Assembly (NCBI RefSeq): GCF_040954645.1
Contig: NC_092804.1
Location: forward strand, 143,167,108 to 143,231,107
Origin: Diabrotica undecimpunctata
Taxonomy: Eukaryota > Arthropoda > Insecta > Coleoptera > Chrysomelidae
DNA length: 64,000 nucleotides
Direction: 5' to 3'
In this document: positions 20,773 through 31,333 of the stretch, piece after piece
Layout of the letters: every line of letters starts with the position of its first letter
Numbering within the stretch: the stretch's first letter is position 1
The notes under the pieces: generated by a model
Told to the model about the DNA's origin: nothing
Database searches by the model: none
What the model saw: only the letters and a program-made list of their open reading frames with translations
Made by a program: the position numbers and the translations under genes

Positions 20773-22104
20773 ATGAATCAAATTTTAACTTTTAAACCAA
20801 TGTATGTAAAGAAAATAAAAAAAGTAAAGTTCAATAAACATTGCAAAATTTAATAAGACAAGTGATGAAAAAATCGACTTATTTTATCAAAGCAGTAACG
20901 CAGATTAGAATAATATCGTATATCGTATTTGTACGAAAAATAGAATAAAAATCAATATTGTGAATTATAAAAATACAAACAATTATAATTAATATAAGGA
21001 ATATAATAATATAATGTGTAAAAAATTACCTGAAATTTAATTTATAAAATATATAAGTACATATTCATATTATTACATCATTGATATAAAATGAAAAAAA
21101 AAATGTTGTATATGTTGATTTTTCATGATTTTCCGGGTGGGGAGGGGGCGTGGGGTGATGTCATGTCATCATTATTAATACTGCCATAGACTATTCCAGC
21201 CAAATTAAAAAAAAGTAAGTTTTATGGTGAATTTCAAATAGACTCAATTTTTCCGATGATTCCCATATTATCCGGCCAGTGGAAACTATGTAGTTATTCA
21301 TATTTCGACGAGCTACCCCAGAATAAAAAAGAGGCTTCCAGCTGTAATGGAAGCCGAAATAATGTAGAAATCTAAAGTTTAGATTTTCATTCAAAATTTG
21401 TGCAAATTTTACTTCTTAATGTTTATAAACAATAGAGATATGATTTTTAAAAAAATAGTTGCTAACTTCGTTCCTATTGGTCATAGAAGGTTTTTTCTAA
21501 TGTGAGTTTTTTAACATTTATCCAATGGTTGTACATACAAGTCTGTAGCTTGTAAAATATAAAAGTTATAACAATTGTTTTTAAGTAAAAAATACACCCT
21601 TTACGTTTATTTTGTAAATAATTTCGATGAAAACGCAATATGTTTTAAATTTAATACGCAATATATTTAACTTCTGAGATAGTTTAAGTCTTAAAGGATC
21701 CTATAAAATTTGCTAAATGTGTCTAGCATCACTCATAAGGCAAGTTCAATAGTTTAAATAATTAGCCTCGGAGAAAAATAAATTAAGTAACTTTTAAACT
21801 ATTTGACCGATCAGGGCGAAAATTCGCAGAAATTTAAAAGACCGTAATTGCTCGATGTTCAAATGTATTAATAACATTTTGTTTTGTTAATAATAAAATG
21901 AATAAAATTTATATTTTGGTGCAAAAAAACTGCTTTTTTGCAAATATCTCCGTAAATTATTTATCAATTTTAATAGAAAAAACGAGAAAATAAAGATATT
22001 CTTGATATAAAAAAATTATATAAATATTGTTTATTTAAAATATAAGGGAAAAAACTTATAGACAAAAAATCAAATTGTGACCATAAATTATTGTTTAAAA
22101 AAAA

Positions 22105-22643
22105 TCGGTTGCCTGTAAAGTCGGTTTTACGGGCGAAGATTTTACGTGACAACGTCTTTTTCTCGGTAGAATATTTATTGATATGAATATTATTAAATTG
22201 CACAATAGGAACAAGGAATTGAATGAAAATAAGAATTGCACAAATTTTAACTATAGAAATATATTTTGTTTACTAAAACATTGTACATGTAAACTTAAAC
22301 TTAACTAATTTCTATTTGAGTGATTTTGTTGAGGATAGGACGATGATAGGAGAAATATGAAATGAAAGGAAGTGTTTCTGCTGTAATGTGTCTTGAACGC
22401 CAAGAACGCTCGAGAAAGACAGAGACACAAGCACGGAAGCACGCACCGATTCAACGCGCCTAATTCTCTAGTGCTGCGCGCGCAGCGGACCGATCATGTT
22501 TGAGTGGGAGAGAGACGCAAGGCATTCGCAGGTCCGGCGGGCCTCTCTCTCGTTCGGTGACTCACTGTAACAGACGTGAGCGGGCGTTACACTTTTTCAT
22601 GAATGACTCCGAGCCACAACCTAATTTAAGACGTTGTCACGTC
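22105..22643. mobile_element. TIR element inserted in foldback composite A
   Basis: ACGTGACAACGTC (22144) is inverted as GACGTTGTCACGT near the right edge (22630-22642). The sequence interrupts the arm exactly where the second arm copy runs AAAAAAAACGCAAATTAAAA without a break. The insert is far more GC-rich in its second half (22420-22600, with GCTGCGCGCGCAGCGG) than anything nearby. It has no ORF. On the left another ~38 bp (TCGGTTGCCTGTAAAGTCGG...) precede the inverted motif, so the true terminus may lie there. Confidence 0.7.
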
Positions 22644-23802
22644 AAAAACGCAAATTAAAAATACGAGTACCTTTAGACTCAATTTTTCCGAGGATTCCCA
22701 TATTATCCGGCCAGTGGAAACTATGTAGTTATTCATATTTCGACGAGCTACCCCAGAATAAAAAAGAGGCTTCCAGCTGCAATGGAAGCCGAGATAATGT
22801 AAATTTTTCCTACGTGTTTCAATTTGAAGTTCCGATGTTGAAAAAAAAAAGGAGCTGAAACAGTTATCCTCTCCACTTTGACACTTTCCTATGTCGATTT
22901 TTCGAAAGTACCTTCGTTTCGAAGGGCTGTAAGTTTCGAGAAATTGGATGAATTTTATAGCTATGTTTCAATATAAAGTTTAGATTTTCATTCAAAATTT
23001 GTGCAAATTTTACTTCTTAATGTTTATAAACAATAGAGATATGATTTTTAAAAAAATAGTTGCTAACTTCTATTGGTCATAGAAGGTTTTTTCTAATGTG
23101 AGTTTTTTTAACATTTATCCAATGGTTGTACATTCAAGTCTGTAGCTTGTAAAATATAAAAGTTATAACAATTGTTTTTAAGTAAAAAATACCCCCTTTA
23201 CGTTTATTTTGTAAATAATTTCGATGAAAACGCAATATGTATTTAACTTCTGAGATAGTTTAAGTCTTAAAGAATCCTATAAAATTTGCTAAATGTGTCT
23301 AGCATCATTCATAGGGCAAGTTCAATAGTTTAAATAATTAGCCTCGGAGAAAAATAAATTAAATAACTTTTAAACTATTTGACCGATCAGAGGGAAAATT
23401 CGCAGAAATTTAAAAGACGGTAATTGCTCGATGTTCAAATGTATTAATAACATTTTATTTTGTTAATAATAAAATAAATAAAATTTATATTTTGGTGCAA
23501 AAAACTGCTTTTTTGCAAATATCTCCGTAAATTATTTATCAATTTTAATTGAAAAAAACGAGAAAATAAAGATATTCTTGATATAAAAAAATTATATAAA
23601 TATTGTTTATTTAAAATATAAGGGAAAAAACTTATAGACAAAAAATCAAATTGTGACCATAAATTATTGTAAAAAAAACGCAAATTAAAAATGCGAGTAC
23701 CTTTTCATCTATTCGTCATCTAGTAACCCCCACCTATTTCTTAAAAGCTTGAGATGTCTGCGAAACATTTTCCGACCTTTTTTTTTTAACCAGACTAGGC
23801 TA

Positions 23803-25299
23803 ATGCTTTTTCACCTTTAGTATTTAAAATCGAAAAGCGATCTTACAATGTTTATAAGTAAAACATGACGTTTAATCTTTTGCATATTTTGTTTATTGTA
23901 TATTGTTATCACCAAAATTATTAAAATCAGTTGTTAGATACCTGTATCAACGAGTGTCATGGGAAAATCGTCAGTTCCCTGGTCTATAACGTTAATGTTA
24001 TGTCTCGTTAACGTGCAAAAAGTAACAATTATGAAGTAAATTTATCACCATGCAAAAACTGGTGGACTTCGGTGAAAAACTTTTAAAAAAGTTGTTTGTA
24101 AACTAACGCGGCATTTAACAATGTTATTAAAATAGCTATGACTAAAATACCTAATGGTTTATATTATGTGTGAGTGTTTTCAAAGGAATGATCTGTGTGG
24201 TTTCTATATTTAAGCGCGGTCATCATTATATTCTTTTAATTTTTACGAACCACAAATGTGGAAATTCCAATTATTAAGTGACTAAAAAGTATATTGCAAT
24301 CATTCTACCTAATTTTTTCAGATTTCTGAAAATTGCGTCGATCTTTTCTGTCTCTCTCATGTCTTTTTATTTAGTCTATTCTAATTTATTACACTTAGTC
24401 TTCCAATTATATTACATTTTATTTTGATTCTTCTTGTGACCAGCAATTCAAATTTCTTGTTTTCGGTTTTTCGTCATGTATATAGAGATGTTGAGAAAAA
24501 TTCTATTTTATGTGGACTGCGAAAATTGAATATCTTGATGTGTCTATTTCAAAAACCTTTCCTACCCTGCCCTTTTCCATTCAATAAAATCACTATTTAG
24601 ATTTATATTTGAAAAAATCCTAGAAACCTCTCAACAAGAAATGGCCTAAGGAAAAGATTCAGATAAAAACATAGGAAATGTGAGAAATCTCTTTTACATG
24701 AGTTTGGTAGATGAGGTAGATTATAGGCAAAGTGAAGATGTAAGGCCCATTTTTATGAGGATTAGAACGGAAAGAAAAGTTTCCATCTGTGGACCAAAAT
24801 ATATAAATAGACAATATATACATAGATAGATATTTTAACTAAAAATAAAAGTTAGACATGATGTCAAACATTATGTACAATTAAAAATACAAATTACTTG
24901 ATCAACCCAAAACTATAATTAAACATTTTACTTAACTTTTTTTATAATATGTATGTAATACGAGCTTTTACAACATCTTTAAAGATATGCTATATATATC
25001 TTTAAAGATTTTAATTATTTATCCTTTAAATAAGACCTTGAGTATCTTTTATGCATTGCAATAGAGTTTTTTCTTTCATTGGTTGGTTAGAAAGAACAAA
25101 TTAGTCAGACTATTTGTTTTATTCTCATATATTCCAATCAAAGTAATTTTGCAAGCTCTTAGTTCACAAAACTTGAGAAATGTTCTGGAGCCATCTGAAA
25201 TTTGGAATTTGATTTTTGCCATGTGATTCTTAATTATTGACCCATATTTATAGTATATGAGTCAGTATATTAAAAAAAAAAAGAATATAAAGAAATAGA
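23803..25299. other. AT-rich intronic DNA, nothing recognised
   Basis: Only short open frames are present. The palindromic patch ATCTTTAAAGATATGCTATATATATCTTTAAAGAT at 24976-25011 is a small inverted repeat without coding context. Confidence 0.4.
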
Positions 25300-25705
25300 A
25301 AGAAATAAAAATACTCTGTTACGCAGACGACGCAATATTGATAGTCCAAAATGAAGATAGTCTGCAAAGACTGGTCCACATAATAGCCCACATAATAATT
25401 TAACATAATAGCAAAAGAATTTAAAATGACAATCTCATCTCAGAAAACTAAAACAATAGTAGTCAGCAAAGAACCAACCAGATGTAAAATAGAAATTGAT
25501 GGCATCAGTATTGAACAAGTAATGGAAATAAAATACCTGGCAGACCTGGAAAAAGAAGGGAGAGATCAAGTACAAAAAGCAAATAGACTGGCAGGATGCC
25601 TTAATAACACTATATGGCGAAACAGATACATTAACACTAAGATGAAGTCAAGAATTTATGGTGCAGCCTCCCTTATTTCAATGTTATTCTATGTTCTTAT
25701 TATTA
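25300..25705 (+). mobile_element. RTE/BovB-like LINE palm fragment
   Basis: The + strand reads LCYADDAILIVQNEDSLQRL (catalytic YADD intact, 25319-25330). In another frame from 25426 it reads MTISSQKTKTIVVSKEPTRC, IEIDGISIEQVMEIKYL and ANRLAGCLNNTIWRN. The order catalytic box, KTK motif, then Y-L motif is that of RTE reverse transcriptases. Both ends are truncated and one frameshift separates the parts. It abuts a (TA)n tract. Confidence 0.78.
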
Positions 25706-25739
25706 TTCGACGATGTCTTAGTTATTCGTTGTTCTTATA

Positions 25740-25740
<1 letters not shown>

Positions 25741-25806
<66 letters not shown>
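25741..25806. repeat. (TA)n microsatellite
   Basis: About 60 bp of almost pure TA repeat immediately follows the LINE fragment. Confidence 0.97.
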
Positions 25807-25808
<2 letters not shown>

Positions 25809-26368
25809 TAAATATATCGATCATATATCAAACATAACGATTTTTTCCAAAACAAACTTTGATACAGGTATCCAATAACTGCTTTCGATAAATTTGGTTA
25901 TAACAAGATGTAATAAACAAAATTTGCAAAAGATTAAACCACAGTTTTTACTTATGAACAACCTATAAGCATTAGATTCGCTATTTGATTTTAAACACTA
26001 CAGGTCAAGTCAAGCAAATTATATAGAAAAGTGACATAATTTAAATGAAAAATGCTTTCTATTTGGTCTGGTCTATTTATTATAGGAGAAACACTGCTTG
26101 TCCCTGACATATGGTTGCAAGACCTTCTGGTAGCCAGTCCTGCCATTACGTTATCTGGATTTCACTCGTTCTTATCTCCCATACATATTACCAGCTATTA
26201 TTGCATGGGTTTCACTAATTATATGGACAAATGATAATACATCTTGGAATATATCGTGTACGTGATGATAGTAACAAGTCTTTCAGTATTATTTTCAGGG
26301 CGCCTCTCAATTTTTCCCATAATTTTTTTGATCTTTAGAATGTTACAATCCGATTAGACAAGGCGAAA
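25807..26368. other. AT-rich intronic DNA, nothing recognised
   Basis: A 60-codon open frame at 26052 has no motif and is probably chance. Confidence 0.45.
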
Positions 26369-27245
26369 AGCTCGGGTTCTTTTGGAAAAATTTTCCCATG
26401 AGATTTTTTTACATATTCCCTTTCATGAGATACCCCAAAGTAAGGTTCAAGAGGTCGCTCAGGCGAAAAGTTGTTCAAATTTTTTTAAACAAATTAGATC
26501 AATCAAATCTTTATAAACAATTTAAAACTAAAAAAAGTGTAACATTTTTGGCTCAAAAACACAAGTAAAAAATATTATTTTTGAGTTCACCAAGGACCTA
26601 AATTCAAATTCAAATCTTGTTCTATCATTTTCCGATAAGTATGTTGGGCTTATTTCATTTTAAAATATTGTTTTTTAATCGTTAATCAAGAGTTTATGAC
26701 AGGACGGGTGCTCGGGCTGCGGCGTGAAGGTATAAGAGAAAGAAACAAGATCTATGACACAAACATTTACTGGTTTCAATTCTCATTGTACAAATGAGCG
26801 CCTGCCCTGCCATAGGCGCCTCATTAACAATTAAAAACAATGTTTTAAAATGAAATAAGCCTAGAATTTTCATCGGGAGCTGATAGAGGAAGGCTTGAAC
26901 TTGAATTTAGGCACTTAACGATTTTAAAAATATTTTTTATTTTGTTTTTGAGCCTTGAAAATTGTCATTTTGCGTTTTTTTAGTTTTAAATTATTTATAA
27001 CTCGAAAACGATCAACTTTAGAGAAAACTTACAATAGACCTTTTTTCTTCCTAATGATCCAAAAAACGTAAAAAAATTCCGGACTGAAAAAATTTATTTT
27101 TACAATTTGTTCAAAAAAAAGATGTTTAAAAAAATTTGAACAACTTTTCGCCTGGGCAACCTGTTGAATCTTATTTTGGGGTATCTCATGAAAGCGTGTG
27201 TGCAAAAAAATCTCATGGGAATATTTTTCCGAATGAACCCGAGCT
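26369..27245. mobile_element. Foldback/long-TIR element, ~880 bp
   Basis: The left arm begins AGCTCGGGTTCTTTTGG and holds CCCATGAGATTTTTTT, CATGAGATACCCCAAA and GGCGAAAAGTTGTTCAAA. The right arm is the inverse, ending AATGAACCCGAGCT at 27245. The arms are roughly 330-400 bp and diverged by substitutions and indels. The centre (~26700-26820) is GC-richer (GGGTGCTCGGGCTGCGGCG, GAGCGCCTGCCCTGCC) and non-coding. No ORF and no clear target duplication are seen. Confidence 0.8.
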
Positions 27246-27904
27246 CTTCTAGATTCTATTAACCGTTTATTGAGTTTTATGATACATACAAAGAAGAAAC
27301 CAAGGATGTTTTTTTAATAAGACCAATTTATGTCTTTCTAAAATTTTAAATTTGTCTACTTCTGTAAAAAACATATTATAAACAGACCAGTGTTTGAGTT
27401 CCCACATTTTATCTGTGCGAATTTAATGTTTTTAAAGAACCTTATATTATCGTTTTTAAACCTAATATTGACAAATCTTATCTAATTTTTTGTACTAAAG
27501 TGTATTTTTGGAGCGGTATTTTTCCATTACATTCTTCACTTCGTTTATATTCCTACATAGACTTGAATCTCTGAATGAATATCAGCGATTATAATTTGTA
27601 CACGTAAATCAAATAAAACGTCTAGTCAAAACAAAAACACTGCCACTCAGTATACAACAATGTCGTTTTTACGTTAGTGTACAAAAGGAATTCGGCTTTT
27701 AAATGTATAAGTACCTAAAAGAAAATTTGACAAACAGTAACAAAATGTTGAGTGTTGTGTTCAACAGAGTTAATGTAGCTTTAGCAAATATACAATCCAA
27801 TGTAGATATATTCTTTTCGGGATCTATACAATCATTGATAATCCAATCCACGTTAATTTTCTCTTATTCCATTGCTTCTGGTCTTGAGCACCTTAAATCC
27901 AATT
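27246..27904. other. AT-rich intronic DNA, nothing recognised
   Basis: The 72-codon frame at 27703 (MYKYLKENLTNSNK...) has no recognisable motif; it overlaps the junction with the LINE fragment that follows. Confidence 0.4.
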
Positions 27905-28250
27905 GTGCTGGATACGCTTGATGTCGTCCGACCATCTTGTTGGAGGACGTCCTCGATAAGGACATCGTGTCTAGGTCTTCATTCTAAAATTTTCTTGGTC
28001 AATCTTCCATATCTGACTCTGGCAACATGACCTGCCCAAGAGTTGTAATTCTTTTAACCGCCTCAGTAACACCAGTTTTTTTTCTATTTATTTGATTTAA
28101 AACTCTGTCTCTGAGGGATATATTCAACATTGACCTCTACATTGCTTTTCTGGTAAGGATCAGTGTTTCTGCTTCAAACGTTGGAACCGAAAGCCCACAC
28201 TGATCAAAGACCTTCATTTTCAAGCACTTCATATTTACTATACATCTGAG
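27905..28250 (-). mobile_element. RTE-type LINE C-terminal fragment
   Basis: Minus-strand reading gives KSCLKMKVFDQCGLSVPTFE, AETLILTRKAM, RSMLNISLRDRV and, after a frameshift, RCPYRGRPPTRWSDDIKRI. This parallels the copy at 932-1337 (KVFDQCVLPVLTYGAETLIL). It is truncated at both ends and frame-broken. Confidence 0.75.
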
Positions 28251-29324
28251 AGGAGGTAAAATATAAATCCTGACAATTATATTTTTACATAAAAACTAAA
28301 AAAAACTATGTAAAACTATAATAATGACGTAAGGCTTATTACTATCTAAAGTACGTCCTATTTAGACAAATTTAACTAGTCAAGTAAATGCGTCTAAATG
28401 TATAACATAAATCGATTTATTGTTTGTTATATACTTTAGCAAAACAATTATCGTTGCAAGTCATAGATTCATTGACGTCAGAAATAGAAATTACCAAGTT
28501 GATGTGAAAAATTCAACAGATTTCACGTTTAAATTTAATGACGAATTTCAAATTCTTCATATCCAAAATAAAAACCTTACTCTATTTTTATTAGAATCTA
28601 TGGAAATTAACAAATTAAAAAGCACAGACATAATTATGAATGATTAACTTGAGAAAAACAGTTCTCCCCTCCCCAACCTATTTTATTAAAGTCTATAAAG
28701 TGTAAACACAAATCAAAAATAGATCACTTGAGAAAGGCACTCTGCAGAAACAGCTGTAGTGATAAGATTTTATAATAAATTTTGTGGAAGTTTTGAAAAT
28801 CAAAGTTTTCAGTGTTTTATTGTTCTATAAAATGAATTTCCATCAAGTAACGGTCGAATCCATCACTTATTTAAAATTAGTCATTTTAAACTCGTACTAC
28901 TTATTCTGCAAATGACACTTTCGGTCAAAAAATTCAAAATAGATCAGCAGACATCTTGTGAAAAATTAGCGTAGGTTTAGGAGCCAGAATGCTCTTCTTC
29001 AGCATGTATCTCTTTTTGTGGCAATCTTGTCTTGGATTATGAGGCGTAGAAGGTAATACTTCTCTGGATGTCATGGCCAAAATGTTTTATTGTTTAAAGT
29101 AAAGTAAAGTACTCCTGTATTGTTTTGAACATGGAAATGTTAAAATCCTCTTAATTCTTTTCTCCTCATTAAACTAACAAACAATTAGCTAAATATAGAG
29201 ATGTAGAGAAAAAGGTAGTTTTATTTACAAATATACAACAGACCGCATATCTGCTAATTTGCTACAAAATTATTTGTTTATGTTTTGGTCGATAATCCAA
29301 CCAGTTTTGTTAAGCTATCGGTAT
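28251..29324. other. AT-rich intronic DNA, nothing recognised
   Basis: A 75-codon frame at 28420 lacks motifs. No repeat is evident by eye. Confidence 0.4.
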
Positions 29325-29426
29325 TTTATATTCTTTAGCTCTACTTATTAGTTCTCGAAGTGTATGAATATGATCAATGGTACTGAATCCACTTCTGAAA
29401 CCAGCTCGCTCTCTCGGCTGTGCAGT
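29325..29426 (-). mobile_element. LINE palm scrap interrupted by a second LINE
   Basis: Minus-strand translation reads ERA(S/G)F.SGFSTIDHIHTLREL then ISRAKEYKIPIA, the conserved block just before palm motif A. It ends abruptly at the ATGATGATGATT tail of the next LINE (29429), so that element landed in it or beside it. Confidence 0.6.
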
Positions 29427-29935
29427 ATCTAATCATCATCATCATCAATCGCGCTACAACTCTTCGTGAGTCTTTGCCGCGTTTACTATTGCCTTCCATG
29501 TTTGTCGGTTCTGTGCCAGTAATTCTCATTGTCTCACTTCCATTTTCTCTAGATCTTCTTTGGCTGCATCTTTCCATCTTTTTCTAGGCCGCCCTACAGA
29601 CCTTTTTCCCTCTGGCCTTTCCCAGAACACATTGTTAATAAGGCGATTGTCGTTACTGCGTATCACATGCCCTGCCCATCTGAGTCTATTGGCCTTTATA
29701 TATCTGACTAGATTTTCTTTTCCGAATAGAGACTCTAGCTTGTTATTGTATCTGCTCCTCCATTCGTTTGTCATGCTGTCTCTGCAAGGGCCATATATCA
29801 TTCGAAGAATTTTACGTTCCAACACCAGCAATTTATTTATTTCTCTTTTTGTGAGCGTCCATGTTTCGCTTCCATACGCGACTGCTAGTCATATACGGGA
29901 GAGAAGGTCCACCTGGCGCAGCTCGTTATTTGTTT
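29427..29935 (-). mobile_element. RTE-type LINE 3' end
   Basis: The 101-codon frame at 29831-29526 carries LVLERKILRMIYGPCRDS, ANRLRWAGHVIRSND and KRSVGRPRKRWKD. These are the conserved tail blocks in one uninterrupted frame. Downstream is GTEPTNMEGNSKRGKDS-type sequence in another frame, then the ATC-rich tail. The 5' part is missing. Confidence 0.82.
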
Positions 29936-29999
29936 AAAAGGTTCAGACAGTTCCCCCTGAATTCGTACTGTACATTCAACTTTTTTCAATTAATTTGTT

Positions 30000-30500
30000 T
30001 ATTTAATTTACCAATTGATTTGGTATCTCTAGCTCTTTCATTGCTTTGAACATTTCTCTTCTATTCACAAAGTCGTAGGCTGCTTTGTAGTCTATAAATA
30101 TGTGATGAGTATCAATGCCACGTTCCACTGTTTTTTCTAAAATTTGTTTTAGGGTTGCAATCTGATGAATTGTCGATTTACCACCTCTGAAACCAGCCCG
30201 GTATTTTTCTATGATATGTTCGGCATATGGTGCCATACGGTGGCATAGTACTGTGGAAAATATTTTATACGCTGCATTTAGAAGCGTAATTCCTCTGTGG
30301 TTAGATCATTCAAAGATATCTCCTTTTTTGTGTATTATGCAAAGTATTAAAATATTACAATCATTGGGGAAGGATTTCTGTGTCCATATTTCTTTTATAA
30401 GCTGCTCTAATCCCATTATGATATCGTGACCACCTTCTCTGTATAGTTCAGCTGGGAGATTGTTTTTTTCGGGGTGATTTTTTTCTGGCTAGTTTTTTAA
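30000..30500 (-). mobile_element. LINE reverse transcriptase fingers/palm fragment
   Basis: Minus-strand reading gives NHRGITLLNAAYKIFSTVL, then MAPYAEHIIEKYRAGFRGGK and STIHQIATLKQIL, then HHIFIDYKAAYDFVNR, which is palm motif A. It stops right after this motif at 30003. This is a different subfamily from the 29427-29935 tail, though both lie on the same strand and could be parts of one deleted copy. Confidence 0.75.
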
Positions 30501-31187
30501 CTGTATCTTTAACTTCAAAAATCGTTGTTGTTACTCTTCCCTCTCGTCTGTTCCCCTTTCCCATGTTCCCCTTTGTCTTGGGTTTACTTTGAGTATTATT
30601 CCAACCGATTATCTCTTGATATTTTTGATACTCGTGTGTTGGTTCCTACAGTTTTTCTATTCATGATCCACTTATTTTATTCCATCGATTTTATATATCA
30701 ACCTTATATCTTTATTCTATGCTCTGTCTCTTAATGATTTTCACTTTTCAAAATAGGTAAATGTAACAACGATAACGATGGTGAACAACATCATCAGCAT
30801 GAACCGTGATCACTACAGTAAATCGACGAAATGTAAATAACTGTACTGGGGGTGACATATTATAAAAGCTGAATAGTCACGGTTAAGTTTGTCTATTATA
30901 TCTATATTTTTTTACAACTACTAAATATGTATGTGCGCTTGATTTCATCGTCGATGCGTCACGCTTGACTATTCTCTAAGCGATATAACTTTTATTACGA
31001 GCAATTACCGATAAACTAAAAAATAATTCTCTTTGCCATTTTAAGCCATAAAAATTAAAGTGAATACCATTATCATTCACTTAAGTAGTTTAATTATTTC
31101 CCACATTTAATATGCCCTTGTTGTATTCTGATATTTTTAACTGCATATACTAAAAGAAGTATTAACCATAATTTTTTAATGCTTCAG
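30501..31187. other. End of first intron, AT-rich
   Basis: The last bases show a good 3' splice context: GTATTAACC branch-like string, T-rich tract, then GCTTCAG at 31181-31187. At 30757 another AG is followed by a 28-codon frame to a stop that would be in phase with the first exon; this is treated as a possible alternative exon, not called. Confidence 0.5.
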
Positions 31188-31333
31188 GAGGAAGTCGAAA
31201 ATATTACGAATATTAATCGAATCTCAGACAACAAAGTCATCCACATCGAAAAAATCATAAAAGAACCGGCCAAGCCAGCAGTGGTTAAAGTACCGTTAAA
31301 GGAGCAATGTATCTGTGAACTCTGCACATGTGG
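31188..31333 (+). CDS. Second coding exon of the large gene, Cys-rich SAXO-like motif
   Basis: The acceptor TGCTTCAG is followed by 146 coding bases: 48 codons plus two bases, ending TGTGG|GTAAGT, a strong donor. The exon enters in phase 0, exactly as the 16825 donor requires, and has no stop in that frame; reading past the donor would hit TAA at once. The product starts EEVENITNINRISDNKVIHI, continuing the Val/Asn/Asp style of the first exon, and ends QCICELCTCG. A C-x-C-x-x-C-x-C-G string leading to an expected R-H-x-C-P-H is the N-terminal motif I associate with SAXO/FAM154 (STOP-like) microtubule proteins. The next exon should supply that continuation; I found no candidate in this window. 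If right, a long insect-specific N-terminal extension precedes the SAXO-type region. Confidence 0.78.

Larger units (their letters stand above)
19807..23802. mobile_element. Foldback composite A: arm, cargo, then two direct copies of centre plus inverted arm
   Basis: The left arm (19807-20627) runs from AGCCCAGTCTGGTTA to TTTCGAAAGATCGACA. Its reverse complement appears in full at 22893-23802 (TCGATTTTTCGAAAGTACC to AACCAGACTAGGCT) and again, incomplete, at 21365-22104 plus 22644-22673. The centre-plus-right-arm unit is directly repeated with a 1,435-bp offset (GACTCAATTTTTCCG at 21241 and 22676). The first copy lacks ~175 bp present in the second and has a separate insertion at 22105-22643. 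A segment unique to the left half (20628-21240) sits at the arm/centre junction. No transposase is encoded. Confidence 0.85.

Noticed and set aside
29560..29937. 125-codon + strand frame
   Set aside because: Shadow of the minus-strand LINE tail with WAGHVIRSND and GRPRKRW.
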